The notes: generated from the sequence alone by a model not told the origin. Counted from the first letter of the stretch, positions 23,145 to 32,466 are shown. The stretch: 64,000 nt of DNA from Peptococcaceae bacterium (GCA_022797295.1 JAAWKH010000003.1:1-64000); one strand, 5' to 3'. A program made the numbers and translations.

Positions 23145-25703
23145 TTATTTCATATACTTATCAAGCTGTGTCAGCACATCGTGCACGTCAATCGGTTTGG
23201 CAATGTGGGCGTTCATACCGCAATCCAGGCAACGCTGGATGTCCTCGGCAAAAGCGTCGGCCGTCATTGCAATGATGGGAATGGTTTTAGCGTCTGGGCG
23301 GGAGAGGGAACGGATTGCCTCGGCAGCTCCGTAACCGGTTAGCACCGGCATCCGAATATCCATCAGGATAGCGTCATAGTATCCAACCTCTGATTGCTGG
23401 AACATCTCCACGCAAACCTGACCATTTTCTGCCCAATCCAGTTCCAGGCCTTCCTCTGTCAGCAGGGCTTCGGCAATTTCCCAGTTCAGGTCGTTATCCT
23501 CAGCCAGCAAAATCTTCTTGCCGGTAAAATCTCGGTTGGAAACTTTCTTTTTAGGTTGGGCCGGCTCATCATTCTGGGTTTCTGCATAAGGTCGCAGGCC
23601 GTAGTACAATGTGGATTTGAAAAGCGGTTTGCAGATGAAGCCGTTAATGCCAGCCTCGCGTGCGTCGCTTTCAATCTCGCTCCAATCGTAAGCAGAAATC
23701 AGCATAATCGGCACATTATCGCCCAAAATATGCCTAATCTCTTTGGCGGTTTCCACACCGTTAATACCAGGCAGTTTCCAGTCCAGCAGAATAATTTGGA
23801 AGTCCTCGTGTTGTTGGTGGCGTTTTTGCACCAGCTTCACGGCGGTTTCTCCATCCATCACACTTTCCGCTTGCACGCCAATATCCAACAGCGCCGCAGT
23901 GGCGCTTTCACAAAGCAGCGGGTCGTCATCCACTAGCAGCATGCGCCAGGGCGGCAGCACCATATCCATTTCCTGCACGCTGGCTTTTTGCAAGTCCAGA
24001 CTGACATAGAAAGTGGAACCTTTGCCTTGCTCGCTCTCCACTGAGATTGTGCCGCCCATCGTGTCGATAATATATTTGGTGATGGCCATGCCCAGGCCGG
24101 TGCCCTCGGTTTTATGCACACGGTCGGTGTCCTCACGGGAGAATGAATCGAAAATGCGTTTGCAGAATTCTGGCGACATACCGTAGCCGGTGTCGTGCAC
24201 TTCCAGATGAATTTGCACATAATCGTCGCCTTTTTCCGATTCATCTTGGTAAAGTACCAATGTGATGGTGCCTTTTTCCGGGGTGAATTTGATGGCGTTG
24301 GAAAGCAGGTTCAGCAGCACCTGGTTTAGGCGCACACTATCGCAGCAAACGTTTTCTGTGCTTATATCGTGAATAGACACGTTAAAGGTTTGCTTTTTGG
24401 CTCGCATTTGGGGTTGCACGATGCTGACAATACTATCCATAACCTCCCGCAGGGAAATTTGGTCAATATTCATATTCAGCTTGCCGCTTTCAATTTTGCT
24501 CATATCCAGCACGTCATTAATCAGGCCTAGCAGGTGCTTGCTGGAGAGGGCAATTTTGCCCAGACAGTTTTGCAGCTGTTGTTTGTTGTCAATGTTGGCG
24601 GTGGCGATGGCCGTCATGCCAACAATGGCGTTCATTGGCGTGCGTATATCGTGGCTCATGCTGGAGAGAAAATCACTTTTGGCTTTGTTGGCGTTCTCAG
24701 CTTCACGCTGCGCCCGCATAAGCTCCTGCATTTGGGTTTTGTTAATATCATTGTAGCAAATGAACAACACCAGCAAGCCGATTAGCAAAATAGCGCAACC
24801 TAAAAAGGCCATATTCATAGAGGAACGGCTCAACTGGTTTACAGACTCATCCAAAAGTCCGAAAGGCATACGAGTGGTTAGATACCAGTTGGAATAGGGC
24901 AGTTTGGTGCAATACCAATGATTGCGCTCGCCGCTCAGGGTTATCATCACAGAATAATTCTGGCCATTTTCCATGGCCTGTAAAAATTCCTGATTGTAAT
25001 GGCTGAGCATTTCCATTTCATCTGGCTGAGCCAACTCCTGCAAACGCTCCAAAAAAGTGGTGGCGTTGCTGTTGTCGCTGCGGAGAGAATAGCTGCCATC
25101 GCGGCGGATGATGTGGGAAGAAACGAGGGAATCGTCAGTGTCCAAAAGCTGTTGCAGATATTCCAACGGCATGCCGGCAATCAAGCCGCAGCTTGGCGTG
25201 CCGTCAAACATCGGGTAATTGATGGGAATTCCCAACAGCAAAATGGTTTCACCGTTTTCATCAAATCCGGTGGCCACCCAGCGGTCGCCATCGTTTAGGG
25301 CTTCCACAAACAGGTCTTGCGCGTACATTTTAATCTGTCCGCCGTAAAGCGAATCCAGCCAGCCGTCACTGCCACAGAGAACCAACTGTTTAAGGTCGTG
25401 TTTTTCTGCCGCGTCGGACAGATAGGCGTGCAGCTTGGTGGTGCTTGTGGCGTCTTCAGGGGGGAGTTCATCAATAATTTCCTGTAGCTGATTAAAGCGA
25501 TAATCCATAGATGTGCGGAAGTGCATTGTTACCCGTTCGTTGAGGCCGTTCATATACATATTGCCAACTTCATTAATGGTTTCCGTGGAGCGGGTGCGCA
25601 CAAAGTAGGATAAATACCAGAAGATAGCAATGCAAACAATCCCCACTAGAATGCTGCAAAATACCAGCAGCCTGTTCTTTTGTTTTAGATTAGCAGTATG
25701 CAC
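23145..25703 (-). CDS. Hybrid sensor histidine kinase with two receiver domains
   Basis: An 852-residue membrane kinase. A first helix near residues 12-32 and a second near 303-325 enclose a Cache-like sensing domain of about 270 residues. Then come the HisKA box FLSSMSHDIRTPMNA, a HATPase domain with NLLSNAIKF and GTGLGMAI, a first receiver (acceptor in ILLDWKLPG) and a second receiver (acceptor in ILMDIRMPV) at the C-terminus. The start is GTG with AAGGAG eleven bases upstream. The next gene upstream encodes a free Hpt protein, so phosphate probably passes from kinase to receiver to Hpt to the REC/HD-GYP/GGDEF protein. Confidence 0.94.
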   Translation of the reverse strand: MHTANLKQKNRLLVFCSILVGIVCIAIFWYLSYFVRTRSTETINEVGNMYMNGLNERVTMHFRTSMDYRFNQLQEIIDELPPEDATSTTKLHAYLSDAAEKHDLKQLVLCGSDGWLDSLYGGQIKMYAQDLFVEALNDGDRWVATGFDENGETILLLGIPINYPMFDGTPSCGLIAGMPLEYLQQLLDTDDSLVSSHIIRRDGSYSLRSDNSNATTFLERLQELAQPDEMEMLSHYNQEFLQAMENGQNYSVMITLSGERNHWYCTKLPYSNWYLTTRMPFGLLDESVNQLSRSSMNMAFLGCAILLIGLLVLFICYNDINKTQMQELMRAQREAENANKAKSDFLSSMSHDIRTPMNAIVGMTAIATANIDNKQQLQNCLGKIALSSKHLLGLINDVLDMSKIESGKLNMNIDQISLREVMDSIVSIVQPQMRAKKQTFNVSIHDISTENVCCDSVRLNQVLLNLLSNAIKFTPEKGTITLVLYQDESEKGDDYVQIHLEVHDTGYGMSPEFCKRIFDSFSREDTDRVHKTEGTGLGMAITKYIIDTMGGTISVESEQGKGSTFYVSLDLQKASVQEMDMVLPPWRMLLVDDDPLLCESATAALLDIGVQAESVMDGETAVKLVQKRHQQHEDFQIILLDWKLPGINGVETAKEIRHILGDNVPIMLISAYDWSEIESDAREAGINGFICKPLFKSTLYYGLRPYAETQNDEPAQPKKKVSNRDFTGKKILLAEDNDLNWEIAEALLTEEGLELDWAENGQVCVEMFQQSEVGYYDAILMDIRMPVLTGYGAAEAIRSLSRPDAKTIPIIAMTADAFAEDIQRCLDCGMNAHIAKPIDVHDVLTQLDKYMK

Positions 25704-25737
25704 GTTTGTTTATACTCCTTACTTTGGGGTGATGGAT

Positions 25738-26091
25738 TCATTCAGCGTCCAGCTGGCGCAGAGCGTTGATGGTTTGTTGATAATCCGCCCGCACTTGTTC
25801 CACCAGGCCGGCTGCGGCGTCAGTCCAGCCGCCGCGCAGAGATTCCGTCAGCTGGTCGCTGGAATTGCCCAGCTTGTTAAAGGCCAAATTTTGGCAAACG
25901 CCTTTGATGGTGTGAGAGGCCCGAAATGCCTCGCTATAATCTTGGCTGGCCAAGGAATCCTCCAGCAGTTGAAAGCTGGGGTCTGCCAAAAACTTGATGG
26001 CAAATTTGCGCACCAGTTTTTCGCTGCGCAGCCTGCCAATGGCGTCGGTGTAGCTGCCTTCCAGCGCAGCGTAACATTCTTCTAAAGTCAT
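25738..26091 (-). CDS. Free Hpt-domain phosphotransfer protein
   Basis: A 117-residue four-helix protein with the phospho-accepting histidine in SHTIKGVCQNL near residue 59. It lies 34 bases before the hybrid kinase on the same strand and would relay phosphate between receivers. Bases 26092-26214 contain no gene. Confidence 0.9.
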   Translation of the reverse strand: MTLEECYAALEGSYTDAIGRLRSEKLVRKFAIKFLADPSFQLLEDSLASQDYSEAFRASHTIKGVCQNLAFNKLGNSSDQLTESLRGGWTDAAAGLVEQVRADYQQTINALRQLDAE

Positions 26092-26214
26092 AGGGGGTAG
26101 CCTCCTTGCATAAAATTCATTAAAAAATGCTATTTTTAGTCTATTTTAGTCTATATTATTATATTTTAACTATGTTAAGCCAATATTAATTTGCCGCCTG
26201 GCGGTAAAAAGTGG

Positions 26215-28323
26215 TTATTCATTCAGCAGTTTTTGATGTTCAGGGTCGTTGCTTTCAATCTCTGTGATGGCGGAGGCGTCAGTGTTGGACAATGTATCGG
26301 CCATGTCAGAGGTGTAAATGCGATATTTGCCACGGCCGCCCCGTTTGGCTGTGTAAAGCGCGGTATCGGCGGCGTGAAAGAGGGTTTCATAATCGTTATC
26401 GAAAAACTCCGTTTGCACCACGCCCATACTCACCGTAAACTCAAAATCTTCATATTTACCTATTAAAATATTAAAGATACGTTCAATAATCGGTTCCACC
26501 TCATCGGCGTACTTCAGGAAGATCAGGAACTCATCACCGCCAATGCGGGCGGCAATATCCCCAGTGCGCAAACTATCTTTCAGCTTTTGAGCTTCCAGCT
26601 TCAGCACCTCGTCGCCAAAGATGTGGCCGTAGGTGTCGTTGGCGTTTTTGAAGTGATCCAAATCAAAGATAATCAGGGCGTACTTCTCGTGCGGATGGCC
26701 CTCCAGCTGCTCAATAATTTGCTTACGGGCGCTGGCGTGATTAAGCAGGCCGGTTAGGGAATCGTGATTGGCCTTGCGCTCCAAATCCGCCAAACGCTGC
26801 TTGGAATCGTGAATATCCAGCACTTTGCCAATGGCTCCCTGGAAGATCGGTTCTTCCTCTTCTTCCTGCCAAATGGCGCGGGCAATTACGCGGTGCCAGC
26901 GCAATTCGCCGTTATATTGCAGCTTGCAGTCGTAGGTGATGGCTGGCTTTTCTGGGGTGGTATTCAGCAACATTTGCTTAACGGCACACCAGGTTTCCTC
27001 GCCCATAATCGCCATAAACTGCGGGTTTTGGTGCGGTTCCATAATAATTTCGTCTAACCCTAGTTTTTGCGTGCCCCAGGGGTTGAGGGTTAGGGTGGGT
27101 GGGTCTATGTTGTATTCAAATTGAATTTCCTTGGTCAGCGCGGCGAAGAATTTGTACTTTTCCCGCTCCTTTTCCAGCAGGCGCAGAGTGCGCTCGCTGG
27201 CGCTAATTTGATTGTTGCGCAGCATTTCCGCGGCCACGTTTTGTTTGGCTCGTTTGCGGTCTAGGGCGACAACATCCTTGGCCAGGGTGTCGCGGATGGT
27301 GTTGGCCACCTCCTGCAAACATTCCAGCAGCAATGGATTAAAAGCGCCGCATTTGCCATCCACAATCATCTGGATGGCTGTTTCGTGCGGCAGGGCTTTT
27401 TTGTAGACGCGCTCGCTAGTCAGGGCGTCGTAAACGTCGGCCATAGACACAATTTGGGCGGAAATTGGTATTTCATCGCCTTTAAGTCCATCTGGATAGC
27501 CGCTGCCGTCATAGCGTTCGTGGTGCCAGCGGCAGATTTCATAAGCAGTTTGCACCAGCTTATCATCTTTGTAAGGCGTGGCCTCCGAGAGCATTTTTGC
27601 GCCAATCATCGAGTGCGTTTTCATAATTTCAAACTCCTCGTCGGTTAGGCGGCCGGGCTTGTTCAGAATGCTTTCATCAATGGAGATTTTGCCTATGTCA
27701 TGCAGGGCGGAAGCCATGCTAATCATCGCCATTTCCTCCCGCGACAAATTATTGTAGCGGTCAGTTTTGTTAAACAGATGATTTAGCAAAAGCTCCGTTA
27801 GCATACGCACGTGAATAACATGCAAGCCGCTTTCGCCGTTGCGGAACTCCACAATGTGGCTTAAAATATCCACCATCAGATTGCTGCGTTCTTCCTTTTC
27901 CATCAGCTGGGTCACCAGCAAATCAGTCAGCTTCTTCTGCTTGGCGTAAAGCAAAATAGTGTTGATAACACGCCGGCGAACAATCAACGCGTCAAACGGC
28001 CTGCTGATAAAATCATTAACGCCCATATCATAAGCGCGTTCCACAAATGTTTGTGCGCTTTCAGATGAAATCATAATCACCGGGATTTCGTCAATCCAGT
28101 GGTGCTGATTCATCAAATCCAGCACGCCGAAGCCGTCCATTCTGGGCATAACAACGTCCAGAAGCACCACGGAAATTTCCGTGCCATACTTCTGGATAGC
28201 CGCAACGCATTCCACGCCGTCTTCAGTTTCAATAATATCATACTTGTCCTCAAGTATGTCCGCCAGAATTGAACGATTCATCTCCGAATCATCCACGATC
28301 AGAATTTTCTGCTTGTTATTCAT
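26215..28323 (-). CDS. Receiver protein with HD-GYP and GGDEF domains
   Basis: A 702-residue cytoplasmic protein. Residues 1-125 are a receiver with acceptor in VVLLDVVMPRMDGF. Residues about 150-345 are an HD-GYP phosphodiesterase with HDIGKI, HHERYDGSGYP and SMADVYDALTS. A PAS-like region follows near 390-500. Residues about 530-690 are a GGDEF diguanylate cyclase with RIGGDEF and an inhibitory-site RTGD five residues before it. Both enzymatic motifs look intact, so it could make and degrade cyclic di-GMP under phosphorelay control. AGGGAGAG precedes the ATG. Confidence 0.94.
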   Translation of the reverse strand: MNNKQKILIVDDSEMNRSILADILEDKYDIIETEDGVECVAAIQKYGTEISVVLLDVVMPRMDGFGVLDLMNQHHWIDEIPVIMISSESAQTFVERAYDMGVNDFISRPFDALIVRRRVINTILLYAKQKKLTDLLVTQLMEKEERSNLMVDILSHIVEFRNGESGLHVIHVRMLTELLLNHLFNKTDRYNNLSREEMAMISMASALHDIGKISIDESILNKPGRLTDEEFEIMKTHSMIGAKMLSEATPYKDDKLVQTAYEICRWHHERYDGSGYPDGLKGDEIPISAQIVSMADVYDALTSERVYKKALPHETAIQMIVDGKCGAFNPLLLECLQEVANTIRDTLAKDVVALDRKRAKQNVAAEMLRNNQISASERTLRLLEKEREKYKFFAALTKEIQFEYNIDPPTLTLNPWGTQKLGLDEIIMEPHQNPQFMAIMGEETWCAVKQMLLNTTPEKPAITYDCKLQYNGELRWHRVIARAIWQEEEEEPIFQGAIGKVLDIHDSKQRLADLERKANHDSLTGLLNHASARKQIIEQLEGHPHEKYALIIFDLDHFKNANDTYGHIFGDEVLKLEAQKLKDSLRTGDIAARIGGDEFLIFLKYADEVEPIIERIFNILIGKYEDFEFTVSMGVVQTEFFDNDYETLFHAADTALYTAKRGGRGKYRIYTSDMADTLSNTDASAITEIESNDPEHQKLLNE

Positions 28324-28443
28324 GGCAACAACTCTCCCTTTGCCTCATTAAAAACAGCACAACCTGCGGCTGGAACCAACTTGAAGCAGAATAATGCGCT
28401 TAAAAAAGGATGCTTTAACCCCTTAAAAAAGTTCATCACTATT

Positions 28444-28472
28444 ATTTTATTATATAATCAGCTAAAAATCAA
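28444..28472 (-). promoter_or_regulatory. Probable promoter of the REC/HD-GYP/GGDEF gene
   Basis: Minus-strand TTGATT (28467-28472) and TAAAAT (28444-28449) with a 17 bp spacer, about 120 bases before the start codon. It is the main content of the 314-base gap together with the element and terminator next to it. Confidence 0.55.
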
Positions 28473-28499
28473 TAGCCTAAATGCAGAATAAATGCTTCA

Positions 28500-28575
28500 A
28501 AGCTAGAAAATATATCTGTTTGGCTAGCGATAGACTAGCCGCCAAGGCTTTGCGTCCCGCTGGTTGATTAATAAA
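28500..28575 (-). other. Structured element resembling part of a cyclic di-GMP-I riboswitch
   Basis: Minus-strand GGGACGCAAAGCC (28546-28558) is identical to the hallmark core of the GEMM cyclic di-GMP-I riboswitch and is followed by a GGCTAG/CTAGCC hairpin. The usual 5' half (GGCAAACC with a GNAA-capped stem) is not found, and the best promoter lies downstream of it. It is suggestive only, being next to a cyclic di-GMP enzyme gene. Confidence 0.3.
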
Positions 28576-28580
28576 ATAGA

Positions 28581-28626
28581 GCTTGCCAAGCTGTTTTGCT
28601 TTCACAGCCAAAACAGTCTGGCAAGC
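28581..28626 (-). terminator. Long-stem terminator
   Basis: GCTTGCCA and CTGTTTTG (28581-28598) pair with CAAAACAG and TGGCAAGC (28609-28626). On the minus strand the stem is followed by TCTATTTTATT, ending the MNT/HEPN-remnant unit. Confidence 0.75.
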
Positions 28627-28637
28627 TTTAGTGTAAA

Positions 28638-28781
28638 TCAATAGACAACGGATAGATTTTGTAATGATGTAATCAGGGGTGGCAGGTCTTCATTAAATTT
28701 ATCATAGCTATAGCCAGTGCAATAATTATTAATTTTGTTGGCATAGGTAAGCATTTTTTGAATAAGCTGTTCATTTTTCAT
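28638..28781 (-). pseudogene. Truncated HepT-like HEPN remnant
   Basis: A 47-residue frame overlapping the MNT gene end by 11 bases, the normal mntA-hepT layout. Its sequence (KMLTYANKINNYCTGYSYDKF) fits the first helices of DUF86 HEPN proteins, but it stops before the Rx4HxY RNase motif and runs straight into the terminator. It looks like a decayed toxin; a retained short peptide cannot be excluded. Confidence 0.65.
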
Positions 28782-29064
28782 AAATTGTAACTCCACTGGT
28801 TTGAATTTCTCTTTCCAGGCGTGAACCTTTTTCAATATGTGATACGTCAAAAATGTCCACAGGCAAGCCGGAGGCCTGTCGCACAGCTTCCATAAAGCCA
28901 ACAAAGCGCAATCCGCGTAAGCGACTTTCCACCATAAGGTCAAGGTCGCTTGTTTCTGTTGCTGTTCCTGCGGCAAGAGAACCAAACAGTACAGCGCGTG
29001 AAATATCATAAGAGGCAAAAACTGGAGCTAGTGTGTGTTTGAGTTCTGTCAAATTTTGCAGCAT
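28771..29064 (-). CDS. MNT-type nucleotidyltransferase (solitary antitoxin)
   Basis: A 97-residue minimal nucleotidyltransferase with GSLAAGTATETSDLD near residues 27-41, the GSx10DxD motif intact. It has AGAGG before the ATG. Its normal HEPN partner is truncated, so it is either an orphan antitoxin or acts on another HEPN protein such as the HepT at 20756. Confidence 0.82.
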   Translation of the reverse strand: MLQNLTELKHTLAPVFASYDISRAVLFGSLAAGTATETSDLDLMVESRLRGLRFVGFMEAVRQASGLPVDIFDVSHIEKGSRLEREIQTSGVTIYEK

Positions 29065-29102
29065 AAAAAAACCTCTTTCATAAGCTGATGTAAGCTGTTC
29101 TC

Positions 29103-29903
29103 TTAATCCCACCAAAAGTACCAAACGGTGGAAAGGCTCAGCGTTTCCGCCAGCGAGCCCACAGTGAAGCCCTCGGCCGCCTGGTCGACGGTATCCGGCG
29201 CAAAGCAATAAAGCTCCACAGCCAGCGGGCGGGCTTCCTCAGCGGTGGCCGCCGCCGGCTTGGGCAGAATGTATTCCAGCGTGTCCATAGTTATCACTGC
29301 TGGAGCAGCGTCGTAAAGCTCAAACCAGCGTTTGGCTGCGGCCATATGCTGTTCAGTGTCGGGGCAATCGTTCCAGCCGCCAAAGGGAACCCAAGCAAAA
29401 ACTTCCCAAGGGTTGGCTGTGGGAATTTCCGCCAGCAGCATCGGCTGGGTGTCCCTGGTGTGATAATTCCAGTAGCCGATGAAACGGTCGTTGTCCTCGC
29501 CGCCGGTTAAATCGCCGCCAATCGCTTCCTCCCAATCCCAGCCGTCCTCCTCAGCGCATCCTTGCCAGTCCGCCTGCATTTCCTGCAAAACCTCTGTGCT
29601 CTCCGGCAACGGCGCAGCCAAAATTTTCTGCCGGGCAGCCGTCACGGCCGCTGGGTCAAAATTGGGGCAATCATTGTAATCCGGCAAGGTGTTGTAAAGG
29701 CAGGATTCCAGCAAATTTTCCTCCAGCGTCAGCAAAACCGGCGTGAAGCCCTCCTTTCGGCCGCGCTCCCTGGCCGCCTGATAAGCCTGCCAAATTGGCT
29801 CGTCGTCACGCATTGGTGCAAAATATTGGCAAGGGCAAGCCAAAAAATTCTGCAAAGTTTGGGCCATTTCCGGCCAATCTTTTTCTTCTATTATATTAGT
29901 CAT
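29103..29903 (-). CDS. DUF4253 family protein
   Basis: A 266-residue acidic cytoplasmic protein. The C-terminal half has the DUF4253 pattern: FGGWNDCPDTEQHMAAAKRWFELYDAAP, a central VITMDTLEY and the ending STVWYFWWD. DUF4253 proteins are found among polymorphic-toxin immunity genes, but no toxin is nearby here. It is followed upstream by DUF2262 and SUFU proteins on the same strand, an immunity-type cluster. Confidence 0.8.
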   Translation of the reverse strand: MTNIIEEKDWPEMAQTLQNFLACPCQYFAPMRDDEPIWQAYQAARERGRKEGFTPVLLTLEENLLESCLYNTLPDYNDCPNFDPAAVTAARQKILAAPLPESTEVLQEMQADWQGCAEEDGWDWEEAIGGDLTGGEDNDRFIGYWNYHTRDTQPMLLAEIPTANPWEVFAWVPFGGWNDCPDTEQHMAAAKRWFELYDAAPAVITMDTLEYILPKPAAATAEEARPLAVELYCFAPDTVDQAAEGFTVGSLAETLSLSTVWYFWWD

Positions 29904-29921
29904 TTTGCTATCCTCCCAAAA

Positions 29922-30764
29922 TTATCCGGCAATATAAGCGTCGCTAATTTCGCCGTTGATGTTGCCTTCCACCAAAATCACGTGGCCCCAAAACAAATCG
30001 TCGTCGTCATAGTAGGCGGTGAAATCGCCGTCTGGGTTCATATTAAATTCGCTGATTGAAATTCGCCGGGCAAATTCCGCCTCGGTCAGCGGCTGATATT
30101 CCTTTTCTTCGTTCTCCGCAGCATCCGCCTGCCAGTCGTTGGCGTTTTCCGTCAGCTCCGCGGCGGCAAAGGCGCGGAATTTGGCGTCCCATTCCGGCAG
30201 CTTGGCATAAAGCTGTTTGAATGCGGTCAGCGCAGCGTTGGCGGTGTCCGAGTTGTCGTCGTCAATTTCCAGCGAAACGCTGCATTCCTCACCCAGCCAG
30301 TCCAGACTGGCGTTGAACCAGTCAAACTGGCGCTCCAGCTCAAACACCACGCCGGGAAATGCCGCGTCTTCCAGCATCACCGGTGTGAGATAGGCCTGTC
30401 GGATTGGCTCCAGCCGCGGCTCAGTTTCCAGGGTTTCCAGCACTTCCAGCAGCATAAAATATTTCCCGGCGGCCGGTCCCTCTTTCAGGGCGCGGGCTCG
30501 CACCCGGTAAATGGTGAGCTTGCGCAGGCCAAAGCCCCATTCCGGCTGCATACCCTCCTCGGCTAGCCAGCTGAGGCAGCCGTCCTTTTGCAGCTGGCCG
30601 TCAGCCAGGTCAATCCAGGCTAGCAGCCCGGCAGATGGCTTCCACAGTCCTTTTCTGCCCCAGCTACCAGCGTTGCCAACCGATTCCGAGGTGAGCACCA
30701 ACAGCTCCTGCACCTGCTCATCGTAGCGGCTGGCAAATTGTTTCCGCTCTTTTTCCGTAATCAT
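29922..30764 (-). CDS. DUF2262 domain protein
   Basis: A 280-residue acidic protein. The last 55 residues match the DUF2262 pattern with AYYDDDDLFWGHVILVEGN and SDAYIAG; the first 220 residues are unassigned. It lies 18 bases upstream of the DUF4253 gene and 24 bases downstream of the SUFU gene, so the three are probably one operon. Confidence 0.75.
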   Translation of the reverse strand: MITEKERKQFASRYDEQVQELLVLTSESVGNAGSWGRKGLWKPSAGLLAWIDLADGQLQKDGCLSWLAEEGMQPEWGFGLRKLTIYRVRARALKEGPAAGKYFMLLEVLETLETEPRLEPIRQAYLTPVMLEDAAFPGVVFELERQFDWFNASLDWLGEECSVSLEIDDDNSDTANAALTAFKQLYAKLPEWDAKFRAFAAAELTENANDWQADAAENEEKEYQPLTEAEFARRISISEFNMNPDGDFTAYYDDDDLFWGHVILVEGNINGEISDAYIAG

Positions 30765-30788
30765 AGCTTGCTCCTTGTCGCTTTATGT

Positions 30789-32435
30789 TTATTCGTCATC
30801 CTCTGGTTGGTTTTCCGCTTCCTCCTGCCAGCGGGCAAACTGGCGGTCAATCTGCCGGGCCATCGCCTGATAATAATCTTCATTCCAAGGTACAAACAGA
30901 TAAGCCTCGTCCTGGAATTCCTCGCTGTTGTAGCGCTCCTCGCCGAAAAATTCGCGGGCGTGATTATCAATATCGCAGGGGAAATAGTGACTGCGGTCAT
31001 AGTCCTCAGAGCTGTAATACCACTCCGCAAAGGCCGCGCCGTCGCCGTTGAAGTAATTGCGCAGCAGGCTGCCGTTTAAATCGGTGTTGTTGCGTAGCAG
31101 CCAACGCAAATCCGGCTGCTCATCCGGGCGGCCTTGGTTAGCCATCACGCCGTTTACAAATTTGCGATATTTCCGTTTAAATATGTCGCTCATCAGGTCA
31201 TGCTCAATACACCAGCGCAGATAAATGGCCAGATGATTGTAGGCGCAAATTTCCCGTACCGGCAGTTTTTTATCCCGAATGGAATCCAGATGCGGCAGCG
31301 CGCAATCCATCACCAGCGGGCCGTAGTTGTAAAGCAGCTGTTCGTCTGGGTCGGTTCCAGGCGATTCGTGCAGCAAATTGGTGCGTTTAATATCCACCAC
31401 ATATTCCACATTGGCCGCGTTGAACATATCCAGCAGGGGTTCGGCTCCATTGCTGCATTTAAACCCAATCTCTTCCTCATAAAGTGGAGTTAGCTGGTAA
31501 AAATTAACGTCGTCGCCATCTGGCAGAGTACACCAGGCCGCGCCGTCGGTGCAACCCAACGGGCCGGTCAGCATAGCCCCGCAAAATTTGGTGTTGTCCG
31601 CGTAGGTTTCACCAGCGTTCAGGCCAATGGTGTGGCCCCAACCCAGCCAGGTATCGTTGGTGATAGGCAATCGGGCGGAGCTTTTCAGCAAGCGAATAGG
31701 CCAATACCAATTTTCATCCTGCATAGACTCCCGGTCCAGCCGCCATTCCGCCGGCAGGGCAATCAGCAGCTCGGCTCGCTCCAGCTTTTTGTCCGCCAGT
31801 TCCGACGGCACATTCATACGGTGCGCGCCCATACCAAGCGTTACCAGGGTGTAATAGGGGCGCTCGCGGGTGGGCGGCACCAGGCAGATGTCCACATGAA
31901 TGTCCGGCGAGGTTATCTCATGAAAAACTTTTAGATATTCGCCAAAGTAAGTGTTGATGTGATCCTCCACCACATCCCATTCGGTTTGGGTGTAAACCTC
32001 CGGCGCGTCCTCTGCTTTGCGGCTGAGGATCCGCCGGCAGTTGTCGATAAAATCATCCACATCATCCTGGTCTGGGTTCAACTCGCGGGAGCGTTCAAAG
32101 CAATCCAAAGCTTCCATTTCCCGATCCAAAAAGTATAGGGCATAGCCCAGGCGAAAATGCCAAATATAATTGTCTTGGCTTTGCTCCGCCACTGATTGCA
32201 GCAGTTCCACAGCCTTTTCCAGCTGAGCCTGATCAATTTCCGGGTTTTCCCGTTTGGTCATGCCATCGCCCATAACCGCCAGATTGTTGTAGGCGCGGGC
32301 CTGTTGGGAAATCAGCTCCGGGGTGCGTTCGTCTGACGGCAGGTCGTCAATCGCTTTAATAATCTGTGAAAATTCGTTATCATCGTGCCATTGTTCAATT
32401 TGTTTAAGTAGGGCTTGCAGTTTTTCCTGTTCCAT
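30789..32435 (-). CDS. TPR plus suppressor-of-fused (SUFU) domain protein
   Basis: A 548-residue acidic protein. Residues about 10-125 are helical repeats of TPR type, including LGYALYFLDREMEALDCFER. Residues about 150-340 fit the bacterial SUFU domain, with HVDICLVPPTRERPYYTLVTLGMG and AELLIALPAEW. The remaining 200 residues are unassigned. SUFU-domain proteins serve as immunity proteins in polymorphic-toxin systems. It heads the three-gene immunity-type cluster. Confidence 0.8.
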   Translation of the reverse strand: MEQEKLQALLKQIEQWHDDNEFSQIIKAIDDLPSDERTPELISQQARAYNNLAVMGDGMTKRENPEIDQAQLEKAVELLQSVAEQSQDNYIWHFRLGYALYFLDREMEALDCFERSRELNPDQDDVDDFIDNCRRILSRKAEDAPEVYTQTEWDVVEDHINTYFGEYLKVFHEITSPDIHVDICLVPPTRERPYYTLVTLGMGAHRMNVPSELADKKLERAELLIALPAEWRLDRESMQDENWYWPIRLLKSSARLPITNDTWLGWGHTIGLNAGETYADNTKFCGAMLTGPLGCTDGAAWCTLPDGDDVNFYQLTPLYEEEIGFKCSNGAEPLLDMFNAANVEYVVDIKRTNLLHESPGTDPDEQLLYNYGPLVMDCALPHLDSIRDKKLPVREICAYNHLAIYLRWCIEHDLMSDIFKRKYRKFVNGVMANQGRPDEQPDLRWLLRNNTDLNGSLLRNYFNGDGAAFAEWYYSSEDYDRSHYFPCDIDNHAREFFGEERYNSEEFQDEAYLFVPWNEDYYQAMARQIDRQFARWQEEAENQPEDDE

Positions 32436-32466
32436 AGCTCTGCTCCTTTGAAAATGAAAAATAGGT

